NCBI RefSeq assembly: GCF_900116445.1
Contig: NZ_FPBH01000003.1
Span: 310,001-374,000 of the forward strand
DNA from: Paraburkholderia aspalathi
GTDB lineage: Bacteria; Pseudomonadota; Gammaproteobacteria; Burkholderiales; Burkholderiaceae
Direction: 5' to 3'
DNA: 64,000 nt
Shown: positions 18,001 to 24,855 of the stretch, one piece after another
Layout of the letters: every line of letters starts with the position of its first letter
Position numbering within the stretch: position 1 is the first letter of the stretch
Position numbers and translations under genes: made by a program
Notes under the pieces: model-generated
Databases searched by the model: none
What the model was told of the DNA's origin: nothing
What the model saw: only the letters and a program-made list of their open reading frames with translations

Positions 18001-20539
18001 CCAGGGTGCCGTTCACCGGGGCCAGGGGATCGCCTCCCACAATCGTGTCGTTGCCTTGATTGCCGATCAACCAGTCCTGTCCACTGCCGCCTTCCAAAAG
18101 GCTGCCTGGTAAGGACGATGAGCCACCGGCCACACCGGAATCGAGCGCGGAACCCAGCAGACCGAACGGATCGGCATAGCTGCCGTCGACCTGATACGGC
18201 GACAGATTGATCTGGAAATCGTCGGCAGTTGTCCACGACCACGCGATTTGCGGCAGCGAACCCAACGTGTACGACTTGCCGTCATCGGTCTGCGAACTGT
18301 AGGCATCGCCCCAGAACGATAGACCGGCCATTTCGATCGTGAACGGATTGAAGCCAGCGGGAGACGTTTCGCTCGCAGAACTCGCCATGAGCGTGTCCGC
18401 GCCGGTACCGCCGTAGATAATGCTGTTCTGGCCGCCGCCCTCGAGCAATCCCGTGGCGCCACCGCCATCGATATCTGTATGGGCTGAGGTGTTGCTGCCA
18501 ATCGCGCCACCGGCAATGGTTTCGCTACCGTTCCCCACCCCGATCAGAGTTTGATTGCCCGTGCCGCCCTGCACTGTGGCGTTTATGGCCGTCGGCAGGG
18601 CAACCGTTGCCCGTTGATCGAAGCGACCCAGCAGCACCGTATTGTTGCCGTTGCCAGCCGATATCTCGTGCGCATTGCCGTCGCCAATGATCTCGTTGGG
18701 GAAGTTGCTGACGGAACTGTCTCCCCCATAAATGGTATCGACAGGACTGCCGACCACATCGTTCTCATACACATGTTGAGCATCGCCGCCTGCAGTCGTA
18801 TTCCCTACCAGCCCAAGATCGTTGAGCTGCGTGAGATTGCTTGGACCACTTGGTTCAGATGTGCCTTCACTCAGCTGGATGCCAAATTCACCATTCGTAA
18901 AATCATCAACGTAGGCGATCTTATTCTTGGAAAGAACCTCCAGCTCATGGCTGCCGTCAGCCGCGAGGTCCATGGAGTAGGTGATCGAGCCATCAGAAGA
19001 GGTCCAGGTCGAGGCGCCGTCCTCTGGGGTCCCTCCAGTCAACAACTCGGTTACTCCTCCGGATTGCCATTCGATCTTGCCCTGACCGTCGGTATCCAAA
19101 ATGGAATCCACGCCAGAACCGTCGCCGTCAATAATGTAAGTGTCTACACCAGCCCCGCCCTCCAGCGTACTACTCGCCGTACCGCCGCTTAGAGTATCGG
19201 CTCCGCTGCCGCCAAAAAGCTCTGCAACCGCGCCAGCAGCGGCTGACAGAACATCACCCGCGTCGTCCCCGAAGACAACATCATAGCTATTGCCATGACC
19301 GTTTCCGATGATCGTGTAGAGCGGGCTGCTCGATTGCGAGAGATCGGAGAAAACGTAGGAATTGGGGGTGTTGGTATGAAGGGAACCACCCGCCGTCTGG
19401 CCAGTTCCGGCCAACATCACCATGGCGGACACCATGTCGTTTCTGGCTATCAGATAATGCGCAGTCAAACCCGAGGTCTGGCCTGGGGTCCACAGTGAAA
19501 AAGGCGTCAGAAGACTGGCATCCACCCCTTGCAGCGCTACCGGACTAAGCGCCACCAAGGCCGCACGGTAAGTGTTATTCGACGCGGACGGGTTCAGCGC
19601 ATTCGTCAGCAGCGCTGAATCGGTCGGCACGATCGCCTGAATGCCCGATACCGCATTGCCGCTAAGGAGCTGCCAGGCTTCCGCCGCCGCCTGCGCTACG
19701 CTTAGGTTGCCGACGGGTTTGTTACCAAGCAGTGCAAGCTTCAGCGACCCCGCAACCCCCGCAACATAGTCTTCCGTAAGCGCGACCAACTGGCTCGACG
19801 GGGGAGGCAGGTTGAAGGCGGTCGCTTCCGCGAAGATATGATCCCCGCCATTGTCTGATCCGGATACATCGCTATTGGGATCAGAGAAATTGACAATGCC
19901 ATGGTCACCGAAAATCGTCGTGATCAGATTTTGGACACCTGATGGCGATAGAAAATTCTGTGAATCAAGCAAAGCACGATCTGCTGGAGTTTCGATCGTG
20001 ATGGGGGAACTCCCGAGCTGCGTCGAGACGTCAGACACCACATCGAACATGGTGCGGTAGTTCGTTATGTTGGCAGCTGGGCTAAGGGGGAAATTCAGCT
20101 GATTGAAGACCTCGCCCGCGCCATAAGCATTAAATGTCACGCCGACCCAGCCAAACTTTACGGCCTGCAGTTGCGTGAGAGTGCCGCCCAAGGAATGACC
20201 AACGGAGTAGACTGTGCTTATCTCGTGAGACGAAGCGTAATTCGCGGCTTCTTGCGCGAGACTGAGCGCATCCGGCCACTGGTTGTTGACAGCAGTCAAC
20301 GCCATTTGGGTGTCGGTATAAGCGTCAAAAGGCTCTTGCGTACCGCGATTGACGACGATCATGGAGTTGGTCGTTTGATCGAGCAGAATCATGCCTTGAT
20401 AGCTCGTCGACGCATCATCCTTGGTATCGTAAACCTGATACTCATCACCGTTGAGTGTAAGCGTAGAACCAACCGTCGGGAGCGGATTACCGTAGACAAG
20501 GTTGGCGAAGCCGATGAAATTGGCCAAGGGGATGGTCAT
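12008..20539 (-). CDS. Giant RTX protein with N-terminal lipase domain (type I secreted)
   Basis: A 2843-residue calcium-binding RTX protein. Residues 1-250 resemble a class-3 lipase: GHSLGG with Ser116, a likely Asp at 166 or 170 (FDVVSDVS) and His213 (GDHGIVNF). Then come glycine-rich GGxGxDxhx repeats (about 420-1180), followed by ten tandem units of about 127 residues, each with a paired nonapeptide block (DGKGGND...GGNDTFVF) and a HCBP_related-type beta domain ending in DGTTLTxAQL. A Thr/Ala/Ser-rich linker and a C-terminal domain of about 200 residues hold the expected uncleaved secretion signal. The ATG overlaps the lipoprotein stop (ATGA). Predicted to be secreted in one step by the adjacent transporter and to fold with Ca2+ outside. 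Target unknown: toxin, surface lipase and adhesin are all possible. Confidence 0.9.
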   Translation of the reverse strand: MTIPLANFIGFANLVYGNPLPTVGSTLTLNGDEYQVYDTKDDASTSYQGMILLDQTTNSMIVVNRGTQEPFDAYTDTQMALTAVNNQWPDALSLAQEAANYASSHEISTVYSVGHSLGGTLTQLQAVKFGWVGVTFNAYGAGEVFNQLNFPLSPAANITNYRTMFDVVSDVSTQLGSSPITIETPADRALLDSQNFLSPSGVQNLITTIFGDHGIVNFSDPNSDVSGSDNGGDHIFAEATAFNLPPPSSQLVALTEDYVAGVAGSLKLALLGNKPVGNLSVAQAAAEAWQLLSGNAVSGIQAIVPTDSALLTNALNPSASNNTYRAALVALSPVALQGVDASLLTPFSLWTPGQTSGLTAHYLIARNDMVSAMVMLAGTGQTAGGSLHTNTPNSYVFSDLSQSSSPLYTIIGNGHGNSYDVVFGDDAGDVLSAAAGAVAELFGGSGADTLSGGTASSTLEGGAGVDTYIIDGDGSGVDSILDTDGQGKIEWQSGGVTELLTGGTPEDGASTWTSSDGSITYSMDLAADGSHELEVLSKNKIAYVDDFTNGEFGIQLSEGTSEPSGPSNLTQLNDLGLVGNTTAGGDAQHVYENDVVGSPVDTIYGGDSSVSNFPNEIIGDGNAHEISAGNGNNTVLLGRFDQRATVALPTAINATVQGGTGNQTLIGVGNGSETIAGGAIGSNTSAHTDIDGGGATGLLEGGGQNSIIYGGTGADTLMASSASETSPAGFNPFTIEMAGLSFWGDAYSSQTDDGKSYTLGSLPQIAWSWTTADDFQINLSPYQVDGSYADPFGLLGSALDSGVAGGSSSLPGSLLEGGSGQDWLIGNQGNDTIVGGDPLAPVNGTLDEVLAGGAGADAIHAGGGTEFIYADMNPGAVSGWADLDAGHADTIYGGSGADYIYGSGGNDVIYGGTGDYNIHTGNGNAYVDTGSGNASVYGGTGNDTIVVDGLSDAIQTGSGNAYVQIASGLSTITAGAGDDTIEADGGTAQIIGGSGYVTVIAGTSAGSDTIQAGTGGATVQLVDGLNESALIARDVNGDLVLSDHGFDAQITVAGYFANKAGVSLQFEDGTTWGASQILAATTTPSADGSNDTLVGSDGNDSITAGFGDTWVVGTSGNNTLSGGAGNDTIQGGSGTDLITGGSGTTQIVGGAGRETYLFNAGGGSDTIWENATVAGSDTLRFGAGIDASAVTYGYGTSSNDLLIHLGSANTSTITVANFFSAQADQHRITAFTFADGTTMSYLQVLQQASAIDGTTGNDNLSGTAGVNYFDGKGGNDDEVGYGGNDTFVFNAGYGHLEINEGYVNGQQPVLQLGTGIAASALHVSSDGASLYLTDGISGDQILLNSMQATANVGVALVQLADGTTLTAAQLLQMEMAGTTGNDTLYGTTGADLLDGKGGNDSITGHGGNDTFVFDSGYGHLEINETYTTGQQPVLQLGPGITASNLQVTQDPYGSNVILTDGVSGDQVTLDDALVYSGDGVQSVALADGTTLTATQLAQLARQINGTTGNDTLSGTSVANDFDGKGGNDVEYGDGGNDTFVFNSGYGQLEISENYLNGQQPVLQLGPGITASALHVTTDALGRNLYLTDGVSGDQIMLDSMMQNSSAGVAAVQLPDGTTLTRAQLIQLEAAGGSTGNDMLVGTSGAELFDGKGGNDTVNGQGGNDTFVFDAGYGDLTIDEYYSAGQQPVLQLGVGIAASALHVTTNGINLVLTDGVSGDQITLDGMWNGSNYGVASVAPADGTTLTQAQLFQMEMTGSSGNDTLYGTTGADRIDGKGGSDSVNGNAGNDTFVFDEGYGQLAISNIYANGEQPVLQLGAGITTATLHASTDGMNVILTDGVNGDQITLDNMWSYSDRGVAAVQLADGTTLTAAQLVPLAIAGQATTGNDTIYGSTGADLFDGKGGSDSILGEGGNDTFVFDAGYGQLYINENYSAGQQPVLQLGSGITAVALHVTSPNGYDLVLSDGISGDQVTLGYMLEGIGSLGVQTVQLADGTTLTAAQLVQMETTGTTGNDTLYGTSGADQFDGKGGTDYAVGHGGNDTFVFNTGYGTLDINENYSSSQQPILQLGAGITAATLHVADSGPNNLLLTDGISGDQVILEGMASSSTAGVSEVLFSDGTALTRAQLLQKQVTDAQTITGTSGPDNLTGTADANLIDGKGGNDTVTGNGGSDTFVFDEGYGQLSIYENYTSGQQPVLQLGAGITAATLIVTTDGNETNLTLTDGISGDQIFLSNMLYSNGSAGVQQVQFADGTTLTAAQLIKEVVITGTTGNDTLYGMYGGSKIDGKGGKDLEVGDGGGSDTFVFNSGYGKLEINESYGGSAQPVLQLGTGITAAALHVTTNGTNLVLTDGVSGDQVTLDSMWSSTTHGVATVQLSNGSSLTRAQLIAMEMAGGTTGKDTLYGTAGAETLDGKGGGDLVYGAGGNDTFIFNSKYGHLEINNTFSSGQTPVLKLGTGISSTAIKVTHSGNNLILTDGVSGDQITLDGMWSSSTSGVTSVMLADGTTLTRAQLIQKGGGSASSTTPVARSTSTDQMLASVADPANGAEEPVIGGTTAVATPPSTTASSAAINHVIGAGNIVMPGSGAAAPTASAAGHGLPVSTSPATSHATSAKAPSTGGGHAASLLAVSATSSRDNAPAFSPLPLAATAFIAPGLHVSTPGPVAEPDEGARLTTGAPTDSITRDPNDADAWMAPDNEAGNADAGGTAPRGARGFDRDATVSRPQARRQLLGRTADAANDMIKALTAQGGLRLSGLESATEGRASQIQMQDGTVWSLSTLDKALSASATAGRSARSVTPTAFGSADLAHAQLISAMAAFGPVASASSSLPPTVSDADAITLAVRAH
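12990..16810 (-). repeat. Ten tandem ~380-bp repeats inside the RTX gene
   Basis: DGKGG-coding blocks recur at about 16.73, 16.35, 15.97, 15.59, 15.22, 14.84, 14.46, 14.07, 13.68 and 13.31 kb, spaced about 375-390 bp. Each unit encodes a TGNDTLYGT-like start, DGKGG, a GGNDTFVF block and a QPVLQLG...DGVSGDQ...LADGTTLT domain. The protein pattern is conserved while synonymous positions vary, so the repeats are old or selected against DNA identity. Confidence 0.88.
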
Positions 20540-21141
20540 TCCATTTCCTCCACAGTAATGTTAAATACACCTTTAAAGTGACTTCTAAGAAAAGCTTCTT
20601 TTGATCTCAAAAAACAGGTAGGAAAATCGGGTGGCGGCACACATGTTAATTCCCGCGTGTCAGATTTTTCAAAATCATTCGGCGCGGCACCAGCTGTTGC
20701 AAGCAGTGTGTTTCCATGCATTAGTCTTATCTCATAGCTATCTCCGATCCATTTACACGCATCGGGCAGGAAACGATCATTGATGACAGTGGCCAAGTAA
20801 TACGATCCGACTTTCTCTACCTTTTCAGGAACCTCGACTTGCTTGGTCACATAACTGCCCGAGGGCTGTCGAATCGGCGCACACGCGAGATGGCCCACTA
20901 CCCATATCGACTTCACCTCAACATGATCAACACCCGAACCTTCTTCCACGGTGATCTTCACATGCGAAGTTACGCGCGGGTCGGGATTAGCTTTGGGCTC
21001 CGGCGCCTGCGGGTTGCTGCATCCCTGCAGCAAGAGAATGTCCAGGCATATACACAGCACCAGAATTATTAATCTTGTTCTTCCATTATTTGATCGATCA
21101 CGGCTGAATAATGAGGCAGTATTTTTAATCAAAATTTTCAT
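20536..21141 (-). CDS. Lipoprotein, candidate immunity protein for the RTX lipase
   Basis: A 201-residue protein with a basic N-terminus, a hydrophobic segment (about residues 23-38) and the lipobox LLLQGC|S, so it should be lipidated and anchored in an envelope membrane. No catalytic motif is visible. Its stop overlaps the RTX start by four bases, so the two are translationally coupled, and a decayed paralogue overlaps its own start in the same way. Lipoprotein genes, often duplicated, beside secreted lipase genes are typical of phospholipase immunity proteins (Tli) in type VI systems; the same job is inferred here. Alternatives are a lipase foldase or secretion helper. A GAGGTGG site precedes the ATG. 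Base composition is more AT-rich than its neighbours, suggesting transfer. Confidence 0.7.
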   Translation of the reverse strand: MKILIKNTASLFSRDRSNNGRTRLIILVLCICLDILLLQGCSNPQAPEPKANPDPRVTSHVKITVEEGSGVDHVEVKSIWVVGHLACAPIRQPSGSYVTKQVEVPEKVEKVGSYYLATVINDRFLPDACKWIGDSYEIRLMHGNTLLATAGAAPNDFEKSDTRELTCVPPPDFPTCFLRSKEAFLRSHFKGVFNITVEEME

Positions 21142-21359
21142 TGCGCCACCTCTACATTTGCGTTGAATACGACCTTAAAATGACTTCCATCGAATGCTTT
21201 TTCTTTTTTCAATTCACACACAGGAATGTGAGGCGGCGGCATACCCGGGCGTATGCATGCCGCGAGTTTTCTGCATCTTTGTTTCCCACGACGGAACCGG
21301 CGGCGACCTACTGATAGAGCAAGATCTGGCATTGAGATTGTCACCACGTCATCTCTGGA
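21138..21359 (-). pseudogene. Remnant of a second copy of the lipoprotein gene
   Basis: The frame ending at 21138 encodes PPPHIPVC, EKAFDGSHFKVVFNANVEVAQ, clearly paralogous to the C-terminus of the intact lipoprotein (PPPDFPTC, KEAFLRSHFKGVFNITVEEME). A weaker match continues upstream to about 21359 (DDVVTISMPDLALSVG beside GDSYEIRLMHGNTLLATAG). The N-terminal lipoprotein signal is missing. Its stop overlaps the start of the intact gene (ATGA), just as the intact gene overlaps the RTX gene, which points to tandem duplication and later decay. Confidence 0.65.
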
Positions 21360-22065
21360 AGTGCATGGAAATACCGGGGAAAACGACTCTAGAAAAGACG
21401 AGCGATGCGGCGTCACTGCGTGCTCTCGATGCGACCGCACAATTTCCACAGGCGGTGTCAGAAACCTGGTTTTGCACAGAGATGGAGACTGGCAGTACTG
21501 AAACATTGGCGGTGCTGCGTGGGCGTCAGATTCGATCGTGCCGAGATCTTGGCGCTATCAGTGCCCACAGGCACGGCCAAACGCCTGCTGCTCCGCCCAA
21601 TCCTTGTCCCACAACGTCCGTTGCCCACCGTTGTCACGATTGATCCTTCCATGCACCCGGATTGCCCGGCAGATTTAATCTGGCCGTAAACCTGGAACAA
21701 TTGTCAACGCGCAAGATTTTGCGAATGGCCGGCACGGCCCCGGCCCAGCGACTGGATCATCAATTTAATTGCGGAGTTATGGAATGCTCAGCTTCGGCGT
21801 GTAGGCGAAATCTGGCAACACGACACGGCGTCGGCTGACAGGGTCCACGCCCATTTTTGCAGGAAATTGCACGCCTCAATTTCGCCTGATCGTGCAGAAG
21901 GGGCGTCACTTGGTGCGCAGCGTGTCTCGCTCAGACACAGCGCCCCTGCCTAAATCGCCGAGCTTTGGATGGGCAACGAACCGTGCCGTAAGAGCGGTGA
22001 ACCTGCATGGAGTGCGGCGACTCCGGCTGCCGTGTTGAGCGCGAGGATGAGTGACTGATGTGGAC
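21360..22065. other. Gene-free stretch
   Basis: About 700 bases between the lipoprotein remnant and the csrA remnant. No open frame has a ribosome-binding site or recognisable family features. The promoter of the secretion operon probably lies in its right part, but no clear -35/-10 pair was found. It looks like decayed island DNA. Confidence 0.4.
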
Positions 22066-22214
22066 TCACTGATAGATTTCTTGCCGATACACCTCGACAT
22101 CCCCGACGCCGCGTAGCCCACGCTGACCTGCTCTCCTTTGATCTTGACCACCGCCATCTCTATGTCATCCCCGATTTTCAGCTTCTCGGCGATATAACGC
22201 ATTGAGATTAGCAA
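22066..22214 (-). pseudogene. csrA: Frameshifted csrA-like gene
   Basis: From a TTG start at 22214 (GGAGGAA three bases before it) the frame reads MLISMRYIAEKLKIGDDIEMAVVKIKGEQVSVG, matching the first three strands of CsrA/RsmA. It then loses the family pattern, but another frame immediately continues GDVEVYRQEIYQ and stops at 22066, the CsrA C-terminus with its conserved VxVxRxEIYQ. One frameshift (about one missing base near 22100-22120) therefore splits a csrA gene of about 50 codons. CsrA binds GGA motifs in mRNA leaders; accessory copies are common on mobile elements. It is probably inactive unless the shift is a sequencing error. Confidence 0.7.
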
Positions 22215-22546
22215 GGGTTCCTCCGTTGGTGCCCGGGAATTCGATGGTCATAAGTATTACGACATGGTTTCCCGAATCGATGCTGCCATCCAGTTCTCAG
22301 TTTCAACACCGCATCTAGACGGGCTAAGCGCGCCACGAATGTCCTCTCGCCGAGCACCGCGTACTCGTCTGCCTGACGATCAAAAGAGAGGGTGCGTGCC
22401 GACGTAGTCCAATCTGAAGCGCCGGCACCTGATTTTCAAAGATGGGAGTCGGGGCGTGTCCCTCATTGAAGAACAGGAGCACGTGCAAATCGTGTCTCGT
22501 CGCCGCGCTGAGCGCCTGCTTGCCTTTGCCTTGCGTGCCCAACGCG
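22215..22546. other. Gene-free stretch
   Basis: About 330 bases between the csrA remnant and the LysR gene. Short frames exist on both strands, but none resembles a known protein. No strong hairpin or repeat was noticed. Confidence 0.4.
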
Positions 22547-23437
22547 TCAGGCCGCCAGAGCGTCGCCCAGCTGATCGGTCATCGTCTCCAGCACGACCGC
22601 CTTGAACTGGGCCAATGCCGGCTCCATCGTCCGGTGTCGTGTATGCAGACAGGCCCTGAGTGGTCCACTCACAATTTGCGGCAAACCGCTCGCCTCACTC
22701 CACACGCGAAGTCGATCCGGCAGGCCCAACGGTGTGCGCACCGTGACGCCGAGACCGGCTTCGATAGCCGCCCATAAACCGTGAAGACTCGGGCTGGTGA
22801 AGGCGATGCGCCATGCGATCCCGGCCTGGTCCAGCGTGTCGAGTGCCCGTTTGCGGAAAAAGCAGGGTGCCTCAAACGCGACGAGCGGGACCGGTTCGCC
22901 CGGCTCCCAGATCGGTGTGGACGCGGCGGGACCGATCCAGACAAACGGCAACGCGGCAACGACTTCCGCGTCCTTGCGGCTGTCGCTTCCGAGTGCAAGA
23001 ACCAGGTCCAGTTCCTCGCTGTCGAGGCGCTCAAGGAGCCGTCGATTGGCATCCACCACAACGTCGATCAGGACCGACGGGTGGGCCCGCTTGAAACGTC
23101 CCAGCGCTGCCGGCAGCCAGGCTTCCGCAAAGTCCGGGGGCAAGCCGAATCGTACGCGGCCGGCCACGGCCCGCCCGCGTATCGTCGCCACCACCTCGTC
23201 ATTCAGATCGAGCATGCGCTGCGCGTACGCCAGCATGACATCGCCTGCTTCGGTCAAAGCCAGCCCGCGTCCCTGCTTGACGAACAGCGGCACCCCCACC
23301 TGCTCTTCCAGCTTGTGAATTTGCTGACTCACCGCCGATTGTGATCGCCCGATGTGTTCCGCGGCCTTGTTGAAGCTACCAAGCCGATGGGCGATGACGA
23401 CGGTACGCAGGACATCCATGTCCAGATTCGTTGGCAT
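22547..23437 (-). CDS. LysR family transcriptional regulator
   Basis: A 296-residue regulator. Residues 1-65 form the winged helix-turn-helix (LGSFNKAAEHIGRSQSAVSQQIHKLEEQVGVPLFVKQGR); residues about 90-290 form the periplasmic-binding-protein-like effector domain. It is divergent from the lipocalin-like gene at 23618. A 74-bp element (23440-23513) with TTCCG-N11-CGGAA starts three bases upstream of its start codon and has a partner upstream of the methyltransferase gene at 28095, so it probably controls itself, the lipocalin gene and the biosynthetic operon. No clear Shine-Dalgarno is seen because the start lies against the operator. The ligand is unknown. Confidence 0.9.
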   Translation of the reverse strand: MPTNLDMDVLRTVVIAHRLGSFNKAAEHIGRSQSAVSQQIHKLEEQVGVPLFVKQGRGLALTEAGDVMLAYAQRMLDLNDEVVATIRGRAVAGRVRFGLPPDFAEAWLPAALGRFKRAHPSVLIDVVVDANRRLLERLDSEELDLVLALGSDSRKDAEVVAALPFVWIGPAASTPIWEPGEPVPLVAFEAPCFFRKRALDTLDQAGIAWRIAFTSPSLHGLWAAIEAGLGVTVRTPLGLPDRLRVWSEASGLPQIVSGPLRACLHTRHRTMEPALAQFKAVVLETMTDQLGDALAA

Positions 23438-23439
23438 CG

Positions 23440-23513
23440 TTCAGTTTTTCCGATATATGCGAACGGAATTATTGTATTTTATTCTTTGTCTGCTTGGCGT
23501 AATTTTCCGAGCG
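23440..23513. promoter_or_regulatory. Shared LysR-type promoter element, copy A
   Basis: A 74-base stretch in the divergent lysR/lipocalin intergenic region, matching 27821-27894 over its whole length without gaps (about 50 of 74 bases, my count). Best-kept blocks are TTCAGTTNTTCCGATANAT at the left, ATTGNATTTT in the middle and TGGCGTAATTTTC at the right. It contains TTCCG-N11-CGGAA, the T-N11-A layout of LysR-type sites. Confidence 0.65.
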
Positions 23514-23617
23514 TGGACAACATTATTCCCAAATCTAACTGTCCCCAATAATCGTGGCCTATTTAGATTTGTTATGCAGTCACGCAATCCTCATAACTAT
23601 TAGAAGGACTCCTGATC

Positions 23618-24133
23618 ATGAAAAACCATGTATTTTCCAAGATCAGCTGCGCTGCTGCCCTCGCGGGACTGGCGATCGCAGCGGCACCGGTCCGCGCCGA
23701 AATGGGTGCCATCGACTCTCCGCTCGTCGGCACCTGGACCCTAGTGAGCGCCGACGTACAGCATAAAGACGGTACGCGTACCCACGACTACGGCCCGGCG
23801 CCGAAAGGCATGCTCTTCATCGACGGCCAAGGACATTATTCCCTGCAGATCTTCAACAGCGAACGCAGGCCGTTCGCGTCCGGCGACAAGGAAACGGCAA
23901 CGCCGGACGAATATCGGGCGGCCGTGCTCGGCCTCAGCACGCATTTCGGCACGCTCAGTTCGGACCCGCTTCGCAAGGCGTTGACGTTCCATATCCACAA
24001 GGCGTCCTACCCGAACTGGGAAGGCACCGATCAGGTACGCATATACGAGTTGAAGGACGGCACGCTGAGCTATACCGTTCCCGCACGATCCAACGGTGAT
24101 GTCCCGGTGTCGGTCTGGCGTCACGTGAACTGA
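23618..24133 (+). CDS. Secreted lipocalin-like domain protein
   Basis: A 171-residue protein with a cleavable signal peptide (about residues 1-28, cleavage after PVRA). The mature part begins with a lipocalin-like LVGTWTLVSADVQHKDG strand and continues with MLFIDGQGHYSLQIFNSERRPF, features of the Lipocalin_5 group. Such beta-barrels bind small hydrophobic ligands, but their substrates are mostly unknown. It is divergent from the LysR gene and preceded by the element at 23440-23513; AAGGA lies upstream of the ATG. Co-control with the azomycin-like operon is inferred and would fit a role in binding or tolerance of its product. Confidence 0.75.
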   Translation: MKNHVFSKISCAAALAGLAIAAAPVRAEMGAIDSPLVGTWTLVSADVQHKDGTRTHDYGPAPKGMLFIDGQGHYSLQIFNSERRPFASGDKETATPDEYRAAVLGLSTHFGTLSSDPLRKALTFHIHKASYPNWEGTDQVRIYELKDGTLSYTVPARSNGDVPVSVWRHVN

Positions 24134-24210
24134 CGCAGCCCCACCGCATATCGCGCCACCCGGCATGGTCCGGGCGGTACTCCCTAAGCCATCCACGCAT
24201 CGCCATCCGT

Positions 24211-24777
24211 ATGAATGCACCGCTCTCCCCCGCGTCGCTGACACCCGGCCTCGGCAGCCGGATTCGCACACGCCGACGTATCGTCGACCTTACGCTGGAT
24301 CAGATCGCGACGGCCGCCGGTCTTTCGACCTCGTTCCTGTCACAGGTCGAACGGGATCTGGCGACGCCTTCGGTCCGGTCACTCGCCAAAATCGCCCACG
24401 CGCTGAATATGCCGATGCAGTACTTCGTCGACACCGCCGATGCATCCGTATCGCGTTCGGAGCAGCGACAGTTCTTCGGACTTGCCGGTTCGCCCTGTTC
24501 GTTTGCGCACCTCACGGCCCCCCTGCCACACGGTCAGTTGCAAAGCATCCTCGTGCGGATGCCTGCAGGATCGCAACAGCCAGCCGTCACCACCCATGCC
24601 CTCGAAGAGTCCCTGTTCGTGATCGCCGGCGAGCTCACGCTTGCGCTGGAAAGCGAGACCCTCGTCCTGCACGCCGGGGACGCAGCGTATTACCCATCGA
24701 ACCAGGTGCATCACTGGACAAACCGCGGCGCTGTGGAAACCACCGTGGTCTGGACGGGCACCCCGCGGCTCCTGTAG
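24211..24777 (+). CDS. XRE family regulator with C-terminal cupin domain
   Basis: A 188-residue regulator. Residues about 15-70 are an XRE/Cro-type helix-turn-helix (IRTRRRIVDLTLDQIATAAGL, then LSQVERDLATPSVRSLAKIAHAL); residues about 105-188 are a small cupin barrel (HALEESLFVIAGELTLAL, LHAGDAAYYPSNQVHHWTNRG). This fusion is common in regulators of amine, amino-acid or organic-acid use, where the cupin senses the ligand. It lies 77 bases after the lipocalin-like gene on the same strand and converges on the second LysR gene. Its target is unknown. Confidence 0.88.
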   Translation: MNAPLSPASLTPGLGSRIRTRRRIVDLTLDQIATAAGLSTSFLSQVERDLATPSVRSLAKIAHALNMPMQYFVDTADASVSRSEQRQFFGLAGSPCSFAHLTAPLPHGQLQSILVRMPAGSQQPAVTTHALEESLFVIAGELTLALESETLVLHAGDAAYYPSNQVHHWTNRGAVETTVVWTGTPRLL

Positions 24778-24855
24778 CGCGACAAGACACGCATGCGACC
24801 GCGGTTCACGCGACACGTGGCCCCATCGCGCACGTGATGCTGGCCTCGCGCGCCG

